From Coprinellus micaceus (lineage: Eukaryota > Basidiomycota > Agaricomycetes > Agaricales > Psathyrellaceae), in assembly GCA_951394405.1 (NCBI GenBank), contig OX596338.1, positions 1,240,001 to 1,304,000 on the forward strand: 64,000 nucleotides of DNA, read 5' to 3'. The notes below the pieces were generated by a model that was given only the letters and a program-made list of their open reading frames with translations, did no database searches and had not been told where the DNA came from. Shown here piece after piece: positions 12,114 through 24,191 of this stretch; the first letter of the stretch is position 1, and each line of letters opens with the position of its first letter. The translations under genes were made by a program, and so were the position numbers.

Positions 12114-12531
12114 CGAAGGTGGGAGGGGGTCTGGGCGTAATCAGTGTGCTTGAGTGAGCATTGGAGGCGGTCTGCAAAAATGATTGGGTGCGCGATCAAT
12201 ATTGCAAGCAAGGTCACATGCCTGGCGCCTACCTTGTCCTCGAAAGGGGTTGCGGCGTTTCTCCAACTCAGAAGTAAAAGGTGAGTGCTAAATGCAGGTT
12301 ATCGATTCTTTTTGGTTTGGAAGTTTCATACATATGGCTACAGTGGGTGTGTGAATGCTAGAGACGAATGAGCGTGCAAGGTGGAGTATGGAAAGTGGGA
12401 CAAGGCCCTGAGGCGTGAATGCGAAAAAATGAGTGTATGTAGGTAAAATCCCAGAGAAAGTCGAATGGTGGATTCCCTCCCATAATATGCAAAGAGTCCA
12501 GGTGTCGTAAGGTCGAAAAGCGTGAAAAGGG

Positions 12532-13508
12532 TTATACGGTGTTTCGTCGTAACCGCCGGAAGAACGACTCGCGGGCGTCTTTGAATTGCCACATCGTTGG
12601 GTTGTCGAACGTGTACGGCGTCAGCGAGAAGCGGCCTCGGCGGAGAATTTCCATCATAAGGAATGAGAGAATGATCTCCACATCCTGAGCCAGAGGATGG
12701 GACGAGAACTCCAAATAGTTGGAACCGACGCCGGGAAGGTGAGTCGGGATGAAGGTGGATTTGGGAGTATACGAGCTGGGGGATTTGGGAAGCTCGTCAT
12801 CGTCTGACGACGATAGGCTGGTTTTTGATTGGGGGAAGAGGGAGAGCTTGGAAGTTTTCCTCTTTAGTGATGGTGAGGTGGAGGGTGAAAGGGATTTCGA
12901 AGACTTGGATGCCTTCAATGGTGCAGGAATGCGAATGCAGTTCTGGTGGAAGGAACCTTGCACTGTATCCGTGTCGTAGTCAAATAACTGTGAAGTCGTT
13001 AGACTTGTGCTCATGAGTCTTCGAGAGGGCTACTCACTGAGAGGGTGTCACCAGTTGCAAGCCAAACGAACTCGGTATCAAAGCGAGTCGGAATGGCCAG
13101 AACTTTGGGCATGAAGCGGATGGTCGACGAGCCAAACAACTCGGTGAGGCCGCCAATTTTCTCTCCGCAGATGGTGATATCAGGCCGACGTCCCTTCCAG
13201 TCGACGTCAACGAGGACCTTTCCGGAAGCGTCGGTGATGGTGGTGTGTCGGCGGTTAGGGCAAGGCTTCGCCTTCATCGAGTAGGCGTCAGGTTGCTGTG
13301 CCCAATGCACAGAGGACGTCGATGGGGTGGGCATCGACTTGTCTAAGACGACTGAAGAGGTGGGAGAGAATTCCTGAGAGCTCGAAGGCGAGGGAGTTCT
13401 CGGGGTCTCGTCCAGCTGCTCCGTGACGATCTCGAAGGCGCGTTCGCCCGTCGCGACGTCGACGAGCGCCGTGTTTAGCATATCGACTGTGGTGAATCTG
13501 AGCAGCAT
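12532..13508 (-). CDS. DUF6593-like protein of unknown function
   Basis: Two exons (13508-13038, 12987-12532) give 308 residues. The first half alternates short beta-type segments (LRFTTVDMLNTALVD, KVLVDVDWKG, TRFDTEFVWLATGDTLSLFD) around a Ser/Pro-rich insert. The order of a start strand, an inner W-containing strand and a late FVW...LSLFD segment is what I recall for the basidiomycete domain DUF6593, but this is memory, not a search. The second half is 60 or so Ser/Lys-rich residues followed by a helical end with LAQDVEIILSFLMMEILRRG. The function is unknown. It is divergent from the SAP-kinase gene. Confidence 0.7.
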
Positions 13509-14115
13509 GATGGAGGATGGGAAATTATCAACGGGACCCTGGGCGCCATGGGTTCTTATGTATAGTGTCGGGCAACCATGGAATGGCTCAAATTGGGGGA
13601 AGGCTTATGCTTTCCCGATTGAGAATACCGTTTGTCTGTCGAACCCATTTGGGCGAATCTACCAATTCGCCATTTGGAGGCACAAACGAACTCAATGGCG
13701 AGCGGTAAACTATACATTCTTCGGCGATATACATTAGAGGAAGGCTTCCAGACCAGACACGGGGCGTACCTGCAGGCAATGGTCGTCGGTGGAGGAGGTC
13801 CGCTGGAAGATGATGACCGTGCCGGATTGACTCCGGATGTGTCTCTTTGATCCAATCGCGGCATGAACGGAGACACCCGGTGCAACACGTGACGGGTTCG
13901 AGACTGGTGTGGCTGCGAACAAAGCAGAAAGCCAACAGCGACGACGAGCACGACGCCAACGCCCTCGACGACGACGCCCCAAGGCCCTCGCCGGCGCCCA
14001 GCACGACGACAACGAGGAAGAATCCGCCCCAACTCGCCATCAGGACGGCTTATGCGCCTTCATTGGCTCGAAGGCTGATCTTGGCTACTCCATTCCCCTA
14101 ATATCCCCCCAGGGT
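13509..14115. promoter_or_regulatory. Divergent intergenic region between the DUF6593-like gene and the SAP-kinase
   Basis: About 600 bases. Open frames here start only with GTG or run into the kinase frame, so I read it as promoter plus 5' leader. A pyrimidine-rich CCCCCAG directly before the kinase start may be the acceptor of an intron in the leader. Confidence 0.45.
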
Positions 14116-17100
14116 ATGGCTCTTCAACGTCGCACTCCTCCCCAGCATCGCACGCATCCAGCGGCCCCGGCACACACACTCTCGTCCCGCAGGACCTATC
14201 CTCTGCGACGAACCAATTCCAGGACTTCTTCCCACGCCCCAGACGAACACTCAATATCGTCTCCAGCAATCCCCAACCGCCCCGTCCTGGTTCCCTTGCA
14301 CAACCTACGCCGATTGCCCTCGAGAACGTTCGGTCCGACCAGCAGGAACGAGAAGGACACGGTTATGCGCGAGTCGAGTCACCTGGTCCATGTTGGAGCC
14401 AAGCGGAAGCGCGTCGCGAGCAGTAATGAGAACGTGAATGCCCAGACCCGCCAGACGCGTCGTCCCCAGAAAAGGAAGAGGTCCTCAACGACGGTTGGGA
14501 GGCGCTATGCCAGCACTAGTGAAGAAAGCGACTCAGAGTCCAGCGACATGGAGCTAGATCCCCCTTCAAGGCGCTTCGCCGACTCTGAAGATGAGGAATT
14601 GCCGGATGAGGAGGACGAGGAACTAGAAGAAGACGAGGACGAGGACGACTCCAGTGAGTAGCCGATGGATACGTTGCAACCGGGCATTGATTCTGATTGG
14701 TACGTAGCGGACGACTATCTACTCTACTCTGCACCCCACGCTCGTTTGAATCGCCTCAAAAAGGGGGAACTCGTCCACCTCTACCAAGTTGGAGGTCTCC
14801 CTGAAGACCCGGAGCTATTGACAAAGGCCGAAATCATCGAAGTGATCATCGAAGCCAGAGACGAAGAGACCGCTTCTCTACCCCCTTCATCGCCCCCTGG
14901 TCGAACCGACGCTGCATCTTCAGATTACTCCAGCGACGATGGAAATGTGGCGGGGGACGAGGATGAGCAAGAACCCGAGACCCCCACAAGTGAGCCCCAA
15001 CCCTCCCCACTTAAGCGGCGTTCAACTATGGAGATCGCGAAGGCCACCCCTTCACGGCCTCTCAAGGGTCGGAGCATGTCCCTTGGGACGGTGCTCCAGG
15101 GAAATGGGGCTGGCGGCGCTCAAGCACTGAAGCGCAAGTCTTCCTTGAGGATCATCACAGAACCGCCTTCTACCTCGAGGTACGGCCTCTCCTCCCCATC
15201 CTGCACACCACTTTCCATTAACGCCCCTGATGTAGGCAAAGAAGTACAAATCGGTCTTCGCCGAGCACATCCGGTACTCAATCGGCCGTGGCCCAGTCGA
15301 CACCTGTTCACCGACTCAGATCACGGAAGGTATCCGCGCCTACACCCGTGGAGGTACGAATAACTCCTACATCCAGCAAGGGGAAGGGCAAAGCGAAGGC
15401 CAAACAGGTTGAATTCATTGATGAGCCTGTCCAGCCGACCAGGACGTCCTCGAGACGGCGCAGCAAGGAGGAAGCACGTGTGGACATATTCGAGGGCTTT
15501 ACCGATGAAAGCGACTTGACGGACCTCGACGACGACGACAAGCATTGTCTACCGCAGCTACCACAACCAAGCCCTCGTCGGCTTCGAAGCAAAGACAGGG
15601 ATCGGTCCCACGAGAAGGACAATTACCACGCAGACGCGGAAAACACCCCGACTGCGGGGCGGAAAGGCAAGGCAAAAGCTTCGCCTCGCTCCTCTGGAGA
15701 GCATTCTGATCAGACATCACAACGACCAAAACGTGTCTTGCCTGTACGCAGTGCCAAGCGCAAAATCAAGACCTTGAGGGAGTCTGATCTCGAGATGGGG
15801 AGTCAGGGGGAGGAGGATGAAGATGATTTGGAGGAGGCTGCAGGAGAAGAAGAGGTTATAGAGGTGAACGGTGAGGAGGAAGAGGAAGAGGCTGACGAGG
15901 AAGGGGAAGAAGAAGAGGTGGATGCTGATGAAGAGAACGAGGTTGACGAGCTTGTTTCTACAGCCACCGTTACACCGCCCACCTCTGCACAACTAACGCG
16001 TCGGACACCGATGCGACAACGCCTAAGACATCGGAAGGACAGTACCGACGATGAGGCGGATGAAGGTGACGATGAGCATGAGGACGCCGATGAAGAGGGC
16101 GCTGAGGTGGACGAAGAGGAAGACGTGGAAGACGACGAGTCTACTATTGCCGTCGAGGAGCCTCGTCGTCTGCGAAATGGCAAGGTAGTCGGTGATGACG
16201 ACATCCACATGGAAACCGAGGTGGAGGAGGACGCCGTCGAGGAAGAAGTTGCCGAGGACGGCTCGGAAGAGGAGGCGGAGGATGACGAGGCTATGGATCA
16301 GGAAGAGGACGAGGACGTGGGCGAGGCCACGGACGATGATGGTGAGCTAATGTTTAACCCCAATCCGTTCTTGTCGCATGCTGACTGTCATGTTGCAGTT
16401 GACCTCACCGTGGCTACCAGGAAGACGTTAACTCGGCTTCGCAAGGACGACCTCGTACGGCTCTGCGAGAGTCGTAACCTTGAGCCTGTTGGTAACAAGC
16501 GCAAGCTCGCAGAAGCCCTTCTCCAATGGAGGGACCGCCAGGGTCAGGACTTTTCCTCTCCCTCGTCTACTGGCACCGTGAGAGCGCCTTCAACTGCGAG
16601 GCGAGGGCGCAAGAAACAGTCAAATGTTGCATCGGGTACCCCAGTCCTCTTGCGCTCGCACCGCGATCAGATACATACCGACGAGCCCCGTACTCCTGTT
16701 CCGAAGGAAAAGGAAGAGGATTTGGAGCTCGACCTGGAGAGCCTAGGCCTCGAAGACCGCGAAATCCCTCCTGAGAAGATCGTCAAGCTCGAGAAGATTG
16801 GTAGCGGCGGATTCAAGGACGTGTTCATTGGCAAGTTCAAAGGGAGACGCATTGCCATTGCTGAATTTCGAGGAACGTTGAGTGCCAGTAAGTTGCCTTG
16901 TTTTTCGCCTCGTGTTGTGCAGTTTCTGATCTTCGTGGTGATGACAGTGGACATCAAGGAGCTGAAGCTCCTTGGAGGGTTTGACCACCCCAATATTGTT
17001 CGTTTCGTATGTACTATTCAGAATCGTCTTTGTAGTCAGATTGTTGACCTGCCTTCAGCTCGGCGTCAGTATTCCGGAGAACACGAAAGAGACGCCTGTC

Positions 17101-17873
17101 ATGATCGTTAGTGAGCTGTGCTCAAATGGCGATCTCTTCGATTACATTCGGAACGTGAATGCTCCTTCTCTTCACAAAGTGGTACGTTCCTTGTCTTTTC
17201 TAAGGTTAAATGAAAATGGCGATCTAACTACTACTCCTTGATAGCTACGCATGATGTTTGACATCGCCAGTGGTTTGGAGTACTTGCACATGCGGACACC
17301 CTCCGTCATCCACCGTGATTGCAAGTCCTCCAATATTCTGATCACCGCCAAAGGAATTGCGAAAATCGCCGACTTTGGTCTCGCCAAGGTGAAGGAATCA
17401 ACGCGATCGATGGTTCGCAGTCTTGTTGGGACTGTTAATTGGCAAGCTCCGGAGCTCTGGACCGCCCATCCAAACTACAACCACAAGGTAGACGTGTTCT
17501 CCTGTGCGATGGTTTTCTGGGAGATGCTCCAGTGGCATGTTTCGAACAAGAAGTTCCCCTGGGAGGTAAGCAAGCCCCCACTCCCGCCGGCCCCTTTGAT
17601 ACTGATCTTTCTTCTGCAGGGGATGAATGAGCATGGCATCTATGATCTTGTGGGTGCTAAGAAGCAGCGGTATGTGTCAATAATGTGTAACCTCCCGAAT
17701 TACTCTCATTTTTGGCGATTTCATTGTTCAGGCCTTCCATGTCCGGGCTTCGAAAGCAATGGTGTCCTGAGGTTGTTGACCTCGTAGAGCATATGTGGCA
17801 ACAAGACCCTCGCGATCGTCCGACCATGAGCGAAGTGGTGTCGGCCCTCAAGGACTTAGTTGCCAAATACTGA
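14116..17873 (+). CDS. SAP-domain protein kinase (tyrosine-kinase-like fold) with displaced catalytic lysine
   Basis: Nine exons (14116-14653, 14708-15179, 15236-16341, 16399-16887, 16948-17006, 17059-17181, 17245-17565, 17620-17669, 17732-17873) give 1,099 residues. Order: basic low-complexity tail; a short SAP- or Rho-like helix pair near residue 195 (LNRLKKGELVHLY); long acidic runs of Glu/Asp; a SAP motif at about 712-745 (LTRLRKDDLVRLCESRN); and a kinase domain from about 836 to the end. The kinase has GSGGFKDVF, HRDCKSSN with catalytic Asp at about 954, DFGLA at about 972 and the GTVNWQAPEL activation segment. The beta-3 position normally Val-Ala-x-Lys reads Ile-Ala-Ile-Ala (860), while Lys845 sits in the glycine-rich loop. 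SAP motifs bind AT-rich DNA, so a nuclear role is likely. Met at 14116 is the first in-frame ATG. Confidence 0.88.
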
Positions 17874-18374
17874 TGACGATGCGTACGGCAGAGTGTTCAA
17901 GTTACCTGAGCCTCCAGCCACGACACCCGCGATGCGTACTTATATCTATCATACCGCATTCTACGCCTAATCCCGACCATCTTCCGACTCATAACACACA
18001 TATCTAGACACAACCACAATCACGATGCTTCCATTCAGACCCTGACCGTATCATATATCCCTACTCGTTCTCCCCGGCCATTTATCTATTCTTCGGTCTT
18101 CTCTCTTCGTCCGTGTGCGTTTCAACTCGTTTTCAGACTTTTAGAATACCACTTCATCTTTTAACTTTCGTACTTGACATTATCAGTATCGTTAAGTATC
18201 CTATCATATTTATCCACTCCTACTCATGCATGGGTCACCGGTCACACTGTTCTCCTCGAGACCAAGTCGTCAATCGAATGTATTATAGCCAGAAATCACG
18301 ACCGCGTCGAGTACCATAAGGTTACCACTCCTGCGTACTTGATACCTACCCATACCGCCAAGGTGGACCCGTGA
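17874..18374. other. Convergent intergenic region
   Basis: About 500 bases, AT-rich relative to the flanks, between the stops of the kinase and the URI-like gene. It should hold both 3' untranslated regions and terminators. No other feature seen. Confidence 0.5.
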
Positions 18375-20457
18375 CTACTGCATCCTCTGCATTTTGAATC
18401 TGGATACCTTCTTGGGAGGTTCTGCAGGTGCAGCGGCTTCAGTCTGTGCACCTTGGGCTGCCGGGGCTGATGGCGGTTTCGCTTCACGAACGCCCAATGC
18501 GATAACGGTTGGTGGCCTACTTGGACGACTGGTCTTCCGTTCCATCACTTGAGGAGCAACTGGGGCGGCAATCGGAACAGGTTTTGGGAGCGGGGGAGCG
18601 CTGCTGGAAGCCGCATCTCCAGATGCTTTCGTCTTGACCGCCAGTCGGGGGAACGAAGGCGAATCAACAACCATGGAGAATGGGTCAAGTGGAGGCTGGC
18701 CCGCCATCAAGGATTGGTCGATGCCTGGTGGAGAAGCAAACGGTGTAGAACCAATTGCCGCGAGGGGGATAGACCCAGAGGGTGATGACAGCTTCGGCGA
18801 CGACCGCTCAAGCTCGTTCACTGGGGTTGCAGTTTCGGAAACAGGGGTATCGTTCCGCCCAGCAGCGGCACGGGATACCTTGAAGTTGAAGATCGGATTT
18901 TTGGTCGAAAGTGGAGGGAGCCTTTTCGACTCGTCGTTCAAGCCAAGTGCAGCAGCGGTCTCAGTGGGTTTAGCTTTCGCCTGGTCGACCTTTGGAGGGA
19001 GAGAGTGGGTAGGTTCGCCTTTGGGTCCAAGGTTATAGACCTCTCCCCGTTTGAGGAGCTCTAGAACCTGCTGCATAGTGTCGTCCTCAGCCTCACTGGC
19101 ACTGTCATCTTCTCCGCCAATAAGTTTGCCTTCGTCGTCTAGTTTGCCCGTGCGGATGGCGCTCTGCATCGTTTTGGCAGAAGCAGCCGGGACAACGAAG
19201 TTGCTGGCCGAGGACGGGTTGGCAGTTCCATACGCAGATAGAAGGCGACTCGCGCGATACTGAGATATCGCAGGCTTGGACGAGTCGCCCTTAGTTATCC
19301 CAAGTGTATCTTCCTGCTGGGAAGGTGAGTCCCGCGCCGAGAACATCACAAAGAACGTACGGTGGTGGGCTCGACTTCCGATTCGTTGGCAGTCTGGATA
19401 AGGGATGCGGCATCTTGTCCAATCGTAGCCCGCTTCCGGTAGTACTCCAACTGTACTTGACGTTGGAGACCGGCGAAATGAAGGTCAGCTTCCTGTTCGA
19501 GCTCGTTGTCGCTCTGCAGTTCATTGTCCGATAGAGGAGAACCATCCGACTCGTCGTCTGAATCTCTTTCAGGCACGACAGGCCGAGGAGGGGAAGTAGG
19601 TCGGGCCGGACGCCGTTCGACAACGTTCATCTTCATAGTTTCCTTCGTGGTCGTCTCCGATAATAGGCTCGGCCGCTTCATCGGCTTGATTTTGCCTTGG
19701 ACCACATCCCCCCAGTCCTTCTCCTGCTCCGCCTCGGTCTCCGGCTCTGCAAACTTGACACTTTTCTGCTTTTTCAGTGAAGAAGCCTTGCGTTTGAATT
19801 CTTCCTCCTCGTCCTTGATCCGCTGCTCCTCCTTTGCCTTCTCCGCCTTGTCCTTGGATTCGGCTACGCTCTTGAGCAGAGCCTTTCCCATTTTTTTCTG
19901 AAGTTCCTTTGCATTTTTCTGACTGGCGGCGGCGGCGGCTCGCTTCCGCGCCTGCTCTTCCAACTCCTCCCGGTCCTTTTGCCTCTCTCGCTCTTCTTCG
20001 TCCCGTTCTTCCTGTTCCAATTGATCGAGAATGGAATCGCGCTGTTGTCGAAGGCGGTTGCGGGTATTGTTTGGAATCTGCTCAAATCGGAAGATAGGTT
20101 CGGGCGGTGGAATGAATTCGTCGGTCTCTGCGCTGACCTCCGGTTCCGTAATCTCGATAATAGGGAGCCCCTCATCGTTAACGAGCTACGAGAGGGATTG
20201 AGTCAGCATTTCCTGTGACGACGAGCAAAATCGTACCTCACCCCGTTCGTTCCTCCTAGGAGTGAAGTCCGCAGATGGGTCGTAGGCCACAATCTCCCCG
20301 AGTTTCTCGGTTAATCTACTGAGGGCTTCCGGGGACAATTTGGTTTGTGGATCGTCCTTGGCGATCGTCTGGATGAGGGAGCGAAATCCTGCATTGCATG
20401 GGTCAGAGGGCCGTTCTCTTGCCGCTGGATATGCTGACCTTCAACCTGGTTGGCCAT
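18375..20457 (-). CDS. URI/Bud27-like protein (DUF3835), without an obvious prefoldin domain
   Basis: Four exons (20457-20439, 20388-20237, 20185-19361, 19313-18375) give about 644 residues. Order: short N-terminus with AYDPSADFTPRRNERGE and LPIIEI...FIPPPEPIFRFEQIP; a long charged coiled coil (about 100-190, Glu/Arg/Lys-rich, with KKQKSVKFAEPE); a conserved DSDDESDGSPLSD patch and a GLQRQVQLEYYRKR helix; a Pro/Ser-rich region; and the C-terminal tip VSRFKMQRMQ. The SRFK tip and the two early motifs fit the DUF3835 part of URI, a co-chaperone linked to assembly of RNA polymerases. The alpha-helical prefoldin part expected at the start of URI is not visible. The first exon is only 19 bases and was placed by frame, so the true start could lie upstream. 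It is divergent from CTF18. Confidence 0.75.
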
Positions 20458-20626
20458 GGCGGTATGGGCTGAAGGTCGAAATTGAGGATATTCGGGACGA
20501 TGAAACAATTGTTTGGTGCCAAGGCCGCTGCCAACTAATTGGAACGCGGTGTCACGCTGTGACAAGACGCGTCGAGTCACGCACGCGTTCAACTTCGTCA
20601 CCAACACCTCATCCTCCTCGAACCCC

Positions 20627-23600
20627 ATGGCCTTTGGTTCAAACAATCCACTATTGGAAGAGACTCCCAGCCTGTTTGGAAGGTCTTCTCTGCTTTCCTT
20701 GGACACAGATCCTGTCTCAGAACCGTCATCACCGCCCACGACCGAACACATGTTAACACCCTCACCTATCGAGGACGACGAAGAACCAGACCCTCCTGCA
20801 AAATCTGCTTCAAATGGCACGCATACCTCCCCGCAGAAATATCCAGTAGGGTCAGGATTAGACTTTGGGTTCCGCAGCAGTGGTCTCTTGGGTGAGGGAA
20901 GTGGAATGTGCTTCGGTACGCCATCCATTCTCGAGACGTATGCCCTAGTTAACAAGCTTGCCAGGATCTACGAATGAGCTGTTAGCCCCCGAGATCCCTT
21001 CATCGCTACTCGAAAAGTCTTTAGAGCCCTCCAGTAGTACGGCAGGATTTGGATTTCAGAGCAATGGGCTTTTGGAAGGAGATGAGGATGGGGCAACACC
21101 TGGTACGCCTGACTTGGCATTCGGCCTCCACCCATTCGCCCGCTAACCCAGGAGCAGACAACCTCGGACAATCCACTTCAACGAATGACTTGCTATTGCA
21201 ATCGCAACTACCTACTATGTCAGAACTATTCGGCGCTTCTAACGACCTACTATCCACCTCATCGTCAACGGGCAAGCCCACTGTCCGTGCCCTGACTTTC
21301 GATGGGAAGGCTATCTTCTTCAAGAAGAAAGCGCCTAAGCGCAATGCCGAAGCCGTGAGTGGAGGTTCTCGGTACTGGGACTGGTCACTGATACCCAACA
21401 AAGTCATCGAGCAGAAGCGGCAGAATGGGCAATCTACTCGACATCCCTATTCACAGATTACTAGATACCCTATCCTACGAGATGGGTGACCGGCTGCGGA
21501 AGGAGTAAGATCGGTTCTTTTTATTGTACGCGCGGTCGTTCACAACTTCCAGAGCTGTTGATCCACAGGCGACAGATGACGGTGGTTTGCCTGAAGACCA
21601 ACTTTGGGTTGACCGTTATAGGCCTAGGAAATTCACCGACCTGCTTGGGAACGAGCGGGTAGCTCGAGACGCTATGGCGTGGGTCAAGCAGTGGGATTGG
21701 TGTGTTTTCGGACGCACCAAGAAAGGCATGAAGGGCCCCCAGAAGAAGGACGAGGAGGACCCGTACCAGGATGAATATCATCGCCCCCGAGAGAAGGTAA
21801 ATGCCCTCCACTCCATATAGACCGCAGAATCTCACTTCACAACAGTTCCTTCTGCTCTCTGGCCCACCAGGTCTTGGAAAGACGACTCTCGCCCACGTCA
21901 TTGCTCGTCAGGCGGGGTACGAAGTCATGGAAATCAACGCTAGGTGCGAACCGACCAACGGGGCCAGCGGATGTGCCCGACTGACAAGTCAGCAGTGATG
22001 CCCGCTCGGGTCAAGTTGTTGACGATCGAATACGGCCAACACTAGAAGCTGGTTCCACTGTAGGCAGCTCGAAACCCGTCTTATTGGTCATTGACGAGAT
22101 CGACGGAGCGACAGGCTCTGGAGAGAACGTACGTCCTGGACTCTCATTTTCTCCATGCAGGCCGTTCACCCCGTTCTGGACCCAACCTAGTCAAACACTT
22201 TTATCCACAAGCTTGTCCAACTAACCCAGGTCAAGGCGAAGAAGAGACGTGAATGAATCCCTACTTACTCGCTCGACCGACTTGATCGCTTACGTGCTTT
22301 CGCAGAGCGAAACGGAAAGCGGGAGTCTGGCACCTCTAGGCCGCTCCTTCGACCGATTATTTGCATCTGCAACGACGCCAACGCGAGCTCAATAGCAAAG
22401 CTTCGACCGCATGCCCTGCAAATCAGGTTCAACAAACCTGCTGATATTCACGTTGTGAAGCGTCTGCGAGAAATATGCGAAATCGAGGAGATCAAGGCCG
22501 ATTCTCGGGCTCTCACCACACTTGTCGGCGTCGCCAAAGGGGATCTTCGTGGCTGCTTGAACACCCTCCAAGTGCGTACATTGTCGGCCCTCTAGTATAC
22601 GCTGAGTAGACGAACCGGACCATAGTTTATCAAAGCCGATCGAGGGGAGGTCACGGAATCCATCGTGCGCAAGGCTACTGTAGGCATGAAAGAGTCCGAA
22701 AGCTCCATACAAACGGTCCTCGATAGTCTATTCAACCCATTATCGAAGAAGCGAACCAAAGAACTTGGACTCACGGAGCAGGAGGAGGGAAAATACGTCG
22801 CCCGACTCTACCAAGAAATCGATGGGTGCGGAAGAGAGAACGCTATTGCCACAGGTCTGTCAACGATCCCTGATTGGCCCGCTTCGCTGGGCTCATATCC
22901 GTCTCTTCCTAGGTTGTTTCGGTCACTATGCCTCCCTACGCAATTACGATGTCAACCTATCTCGACACGAGAAGGCAGGAGAATGGCTCGTAACGTTCGA
23001 CCTCATTTCCGCTTCAATGTACGGAGACGCGGACTTTACCCTTGCGCACTATCTTCCCTACTTCCTCGTGCCGTTCTACCCCCTGTTCCAAGAGCGAGGA
23101 GGTGAACGCGTAGAGCGCAATCAAGCTGATTGGGATGTACGTCTTTTGCCCAATTCTTCTTACACGCTATCGACGTTATCTTACGCTTGGCTCCGGGACA
23201 CAGCATCTGCAAATGACGAGGAGTAACGAAGAGATTTACAAGTCCCTCTCTCGTGGCTTGCGTACAGCCGCAGTGCGCCACGGCGGGGACTTTAGACACC
23301 TGGGCGGCAGCCCCATCGTTCAGCTTGAGTTTGCCCCCCTCCTGAACCGAATCATCTCGCCTCCCCTTCGACCGGTGAGTTATTTACCTCCGTCCTTGCC
23401 TTCGAACGCCACTGAGACGTGACAAACAGGTCAATAGCCAAATCATCAAGCCCGATGAAAAAGCCGTTCTGGACCGTCTAGTTAATATTATGACTGCAGT
23501 CGAGCTACGCTTCATTCGCGAGCGAAGTGAGGAAGGAACCCTCTCGTATCGCCTGGACCCGTGAGTTTCTCCAGGCCGCTCCTCTAAGCTCATGGGCTCA

Positions 23601-24191
23601 CTATCCCGTCTTGCACACTCCTCCAGGCCAATTGATGTCTTCGTCACATACGATGGTAAACGAGCGTCGGACCTCCCTGTGTCCCGGTACGCCGTTAGAC
23701 ACATCGTAGCGGCGGAGGTAGACACCAAGCTGTACGACCGCGAGAACGACGTGATCGAAAAGGGCAAGCGTGGCAAACATCAAGGCATGGGTCTAGGGTA
23801 AGTAGCGCAGCTTCCCTTCCCTAGTCAACCGTATTTGACGCATTAATCAGGTCTGCTGCCGCGAAGAGGGCCAGAGACGGAGACGACGACGGCTCTTCAG
23901 CGCCTAACAAGAAGTCCAAGGTCGAGATCGACCCCGCTGACAAGGCAAGTCCCTGCTGCATTTTCTCAGGTCGGCTTAGAGTAATAACTTACGATGTTCA
24001 ATTCCCTTCTTTGTGTTTAGCCTCCAACGGATTTCTTTGGACGCTCCATTTCCGTAACGAAGAACCAGAAAAATAAACCAATCAGTCGGAAAGGCTCAGC
24101 TCAGGTCAAGGGCTTTCGAGTTAGCTACAAATTTGCGGAAGGCAACTCCGCTGCCGTCAGAAAGCCGGTCAAAATGGGTTGTTTCTTGTAG
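20627..24191 (+). CDS. CTF18: Ctf18, large subunit of the alternative replication factor C clamp loader
   Basis: Sixteen exons, all in consistent phase, give 906 residues (20627-20915, 20965-21102, 21152-21354, 21404-21504, 21553-21796, 21846-21943, 21996-22128, 22191-22248, 22306-22571, 22626-22854, 22913-23136, 23204-23374, 23430-23560, 23627-23797, 23851-23944, 24021-24191). A Ser/Gly-rich tail leads to LLDIPIHRLLD, then LWVDRYRPRKFTDLLGNERV, Walker A GPPGLGKTT (about 331-339), EINASDARSG, Walker B LLVIDEID and the sensor block PIICICNDANASSIAKLRP. The C-terminus has KPVKMGCFL. Ctf18 with Dcc1, Ctf8 and Rfc2-5 loads PCNA and supports sister-chromatid cohesion. The intron after 23944 has a GC donor (AAG|GCAAGT); no GT donor nearby keeps the frame. 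The start is 170 bases from the divergent URI-like start. Confidence 0.95.

Noticed and set aside
15236..15362. Separate gene starting at the GTG at 15288
   Set aside because: Splicing 15179 to 15236 joins it in frame to the upstream exons of the SAP-kinase, so it is an internal exon.
15803..16210. Minus-strand frame of 135 codons, almost all Ser
   Set aside because: It is the antisense shadow of the Glu/Asp repeats in the SAP-kinase; no splice or start logic supports it.
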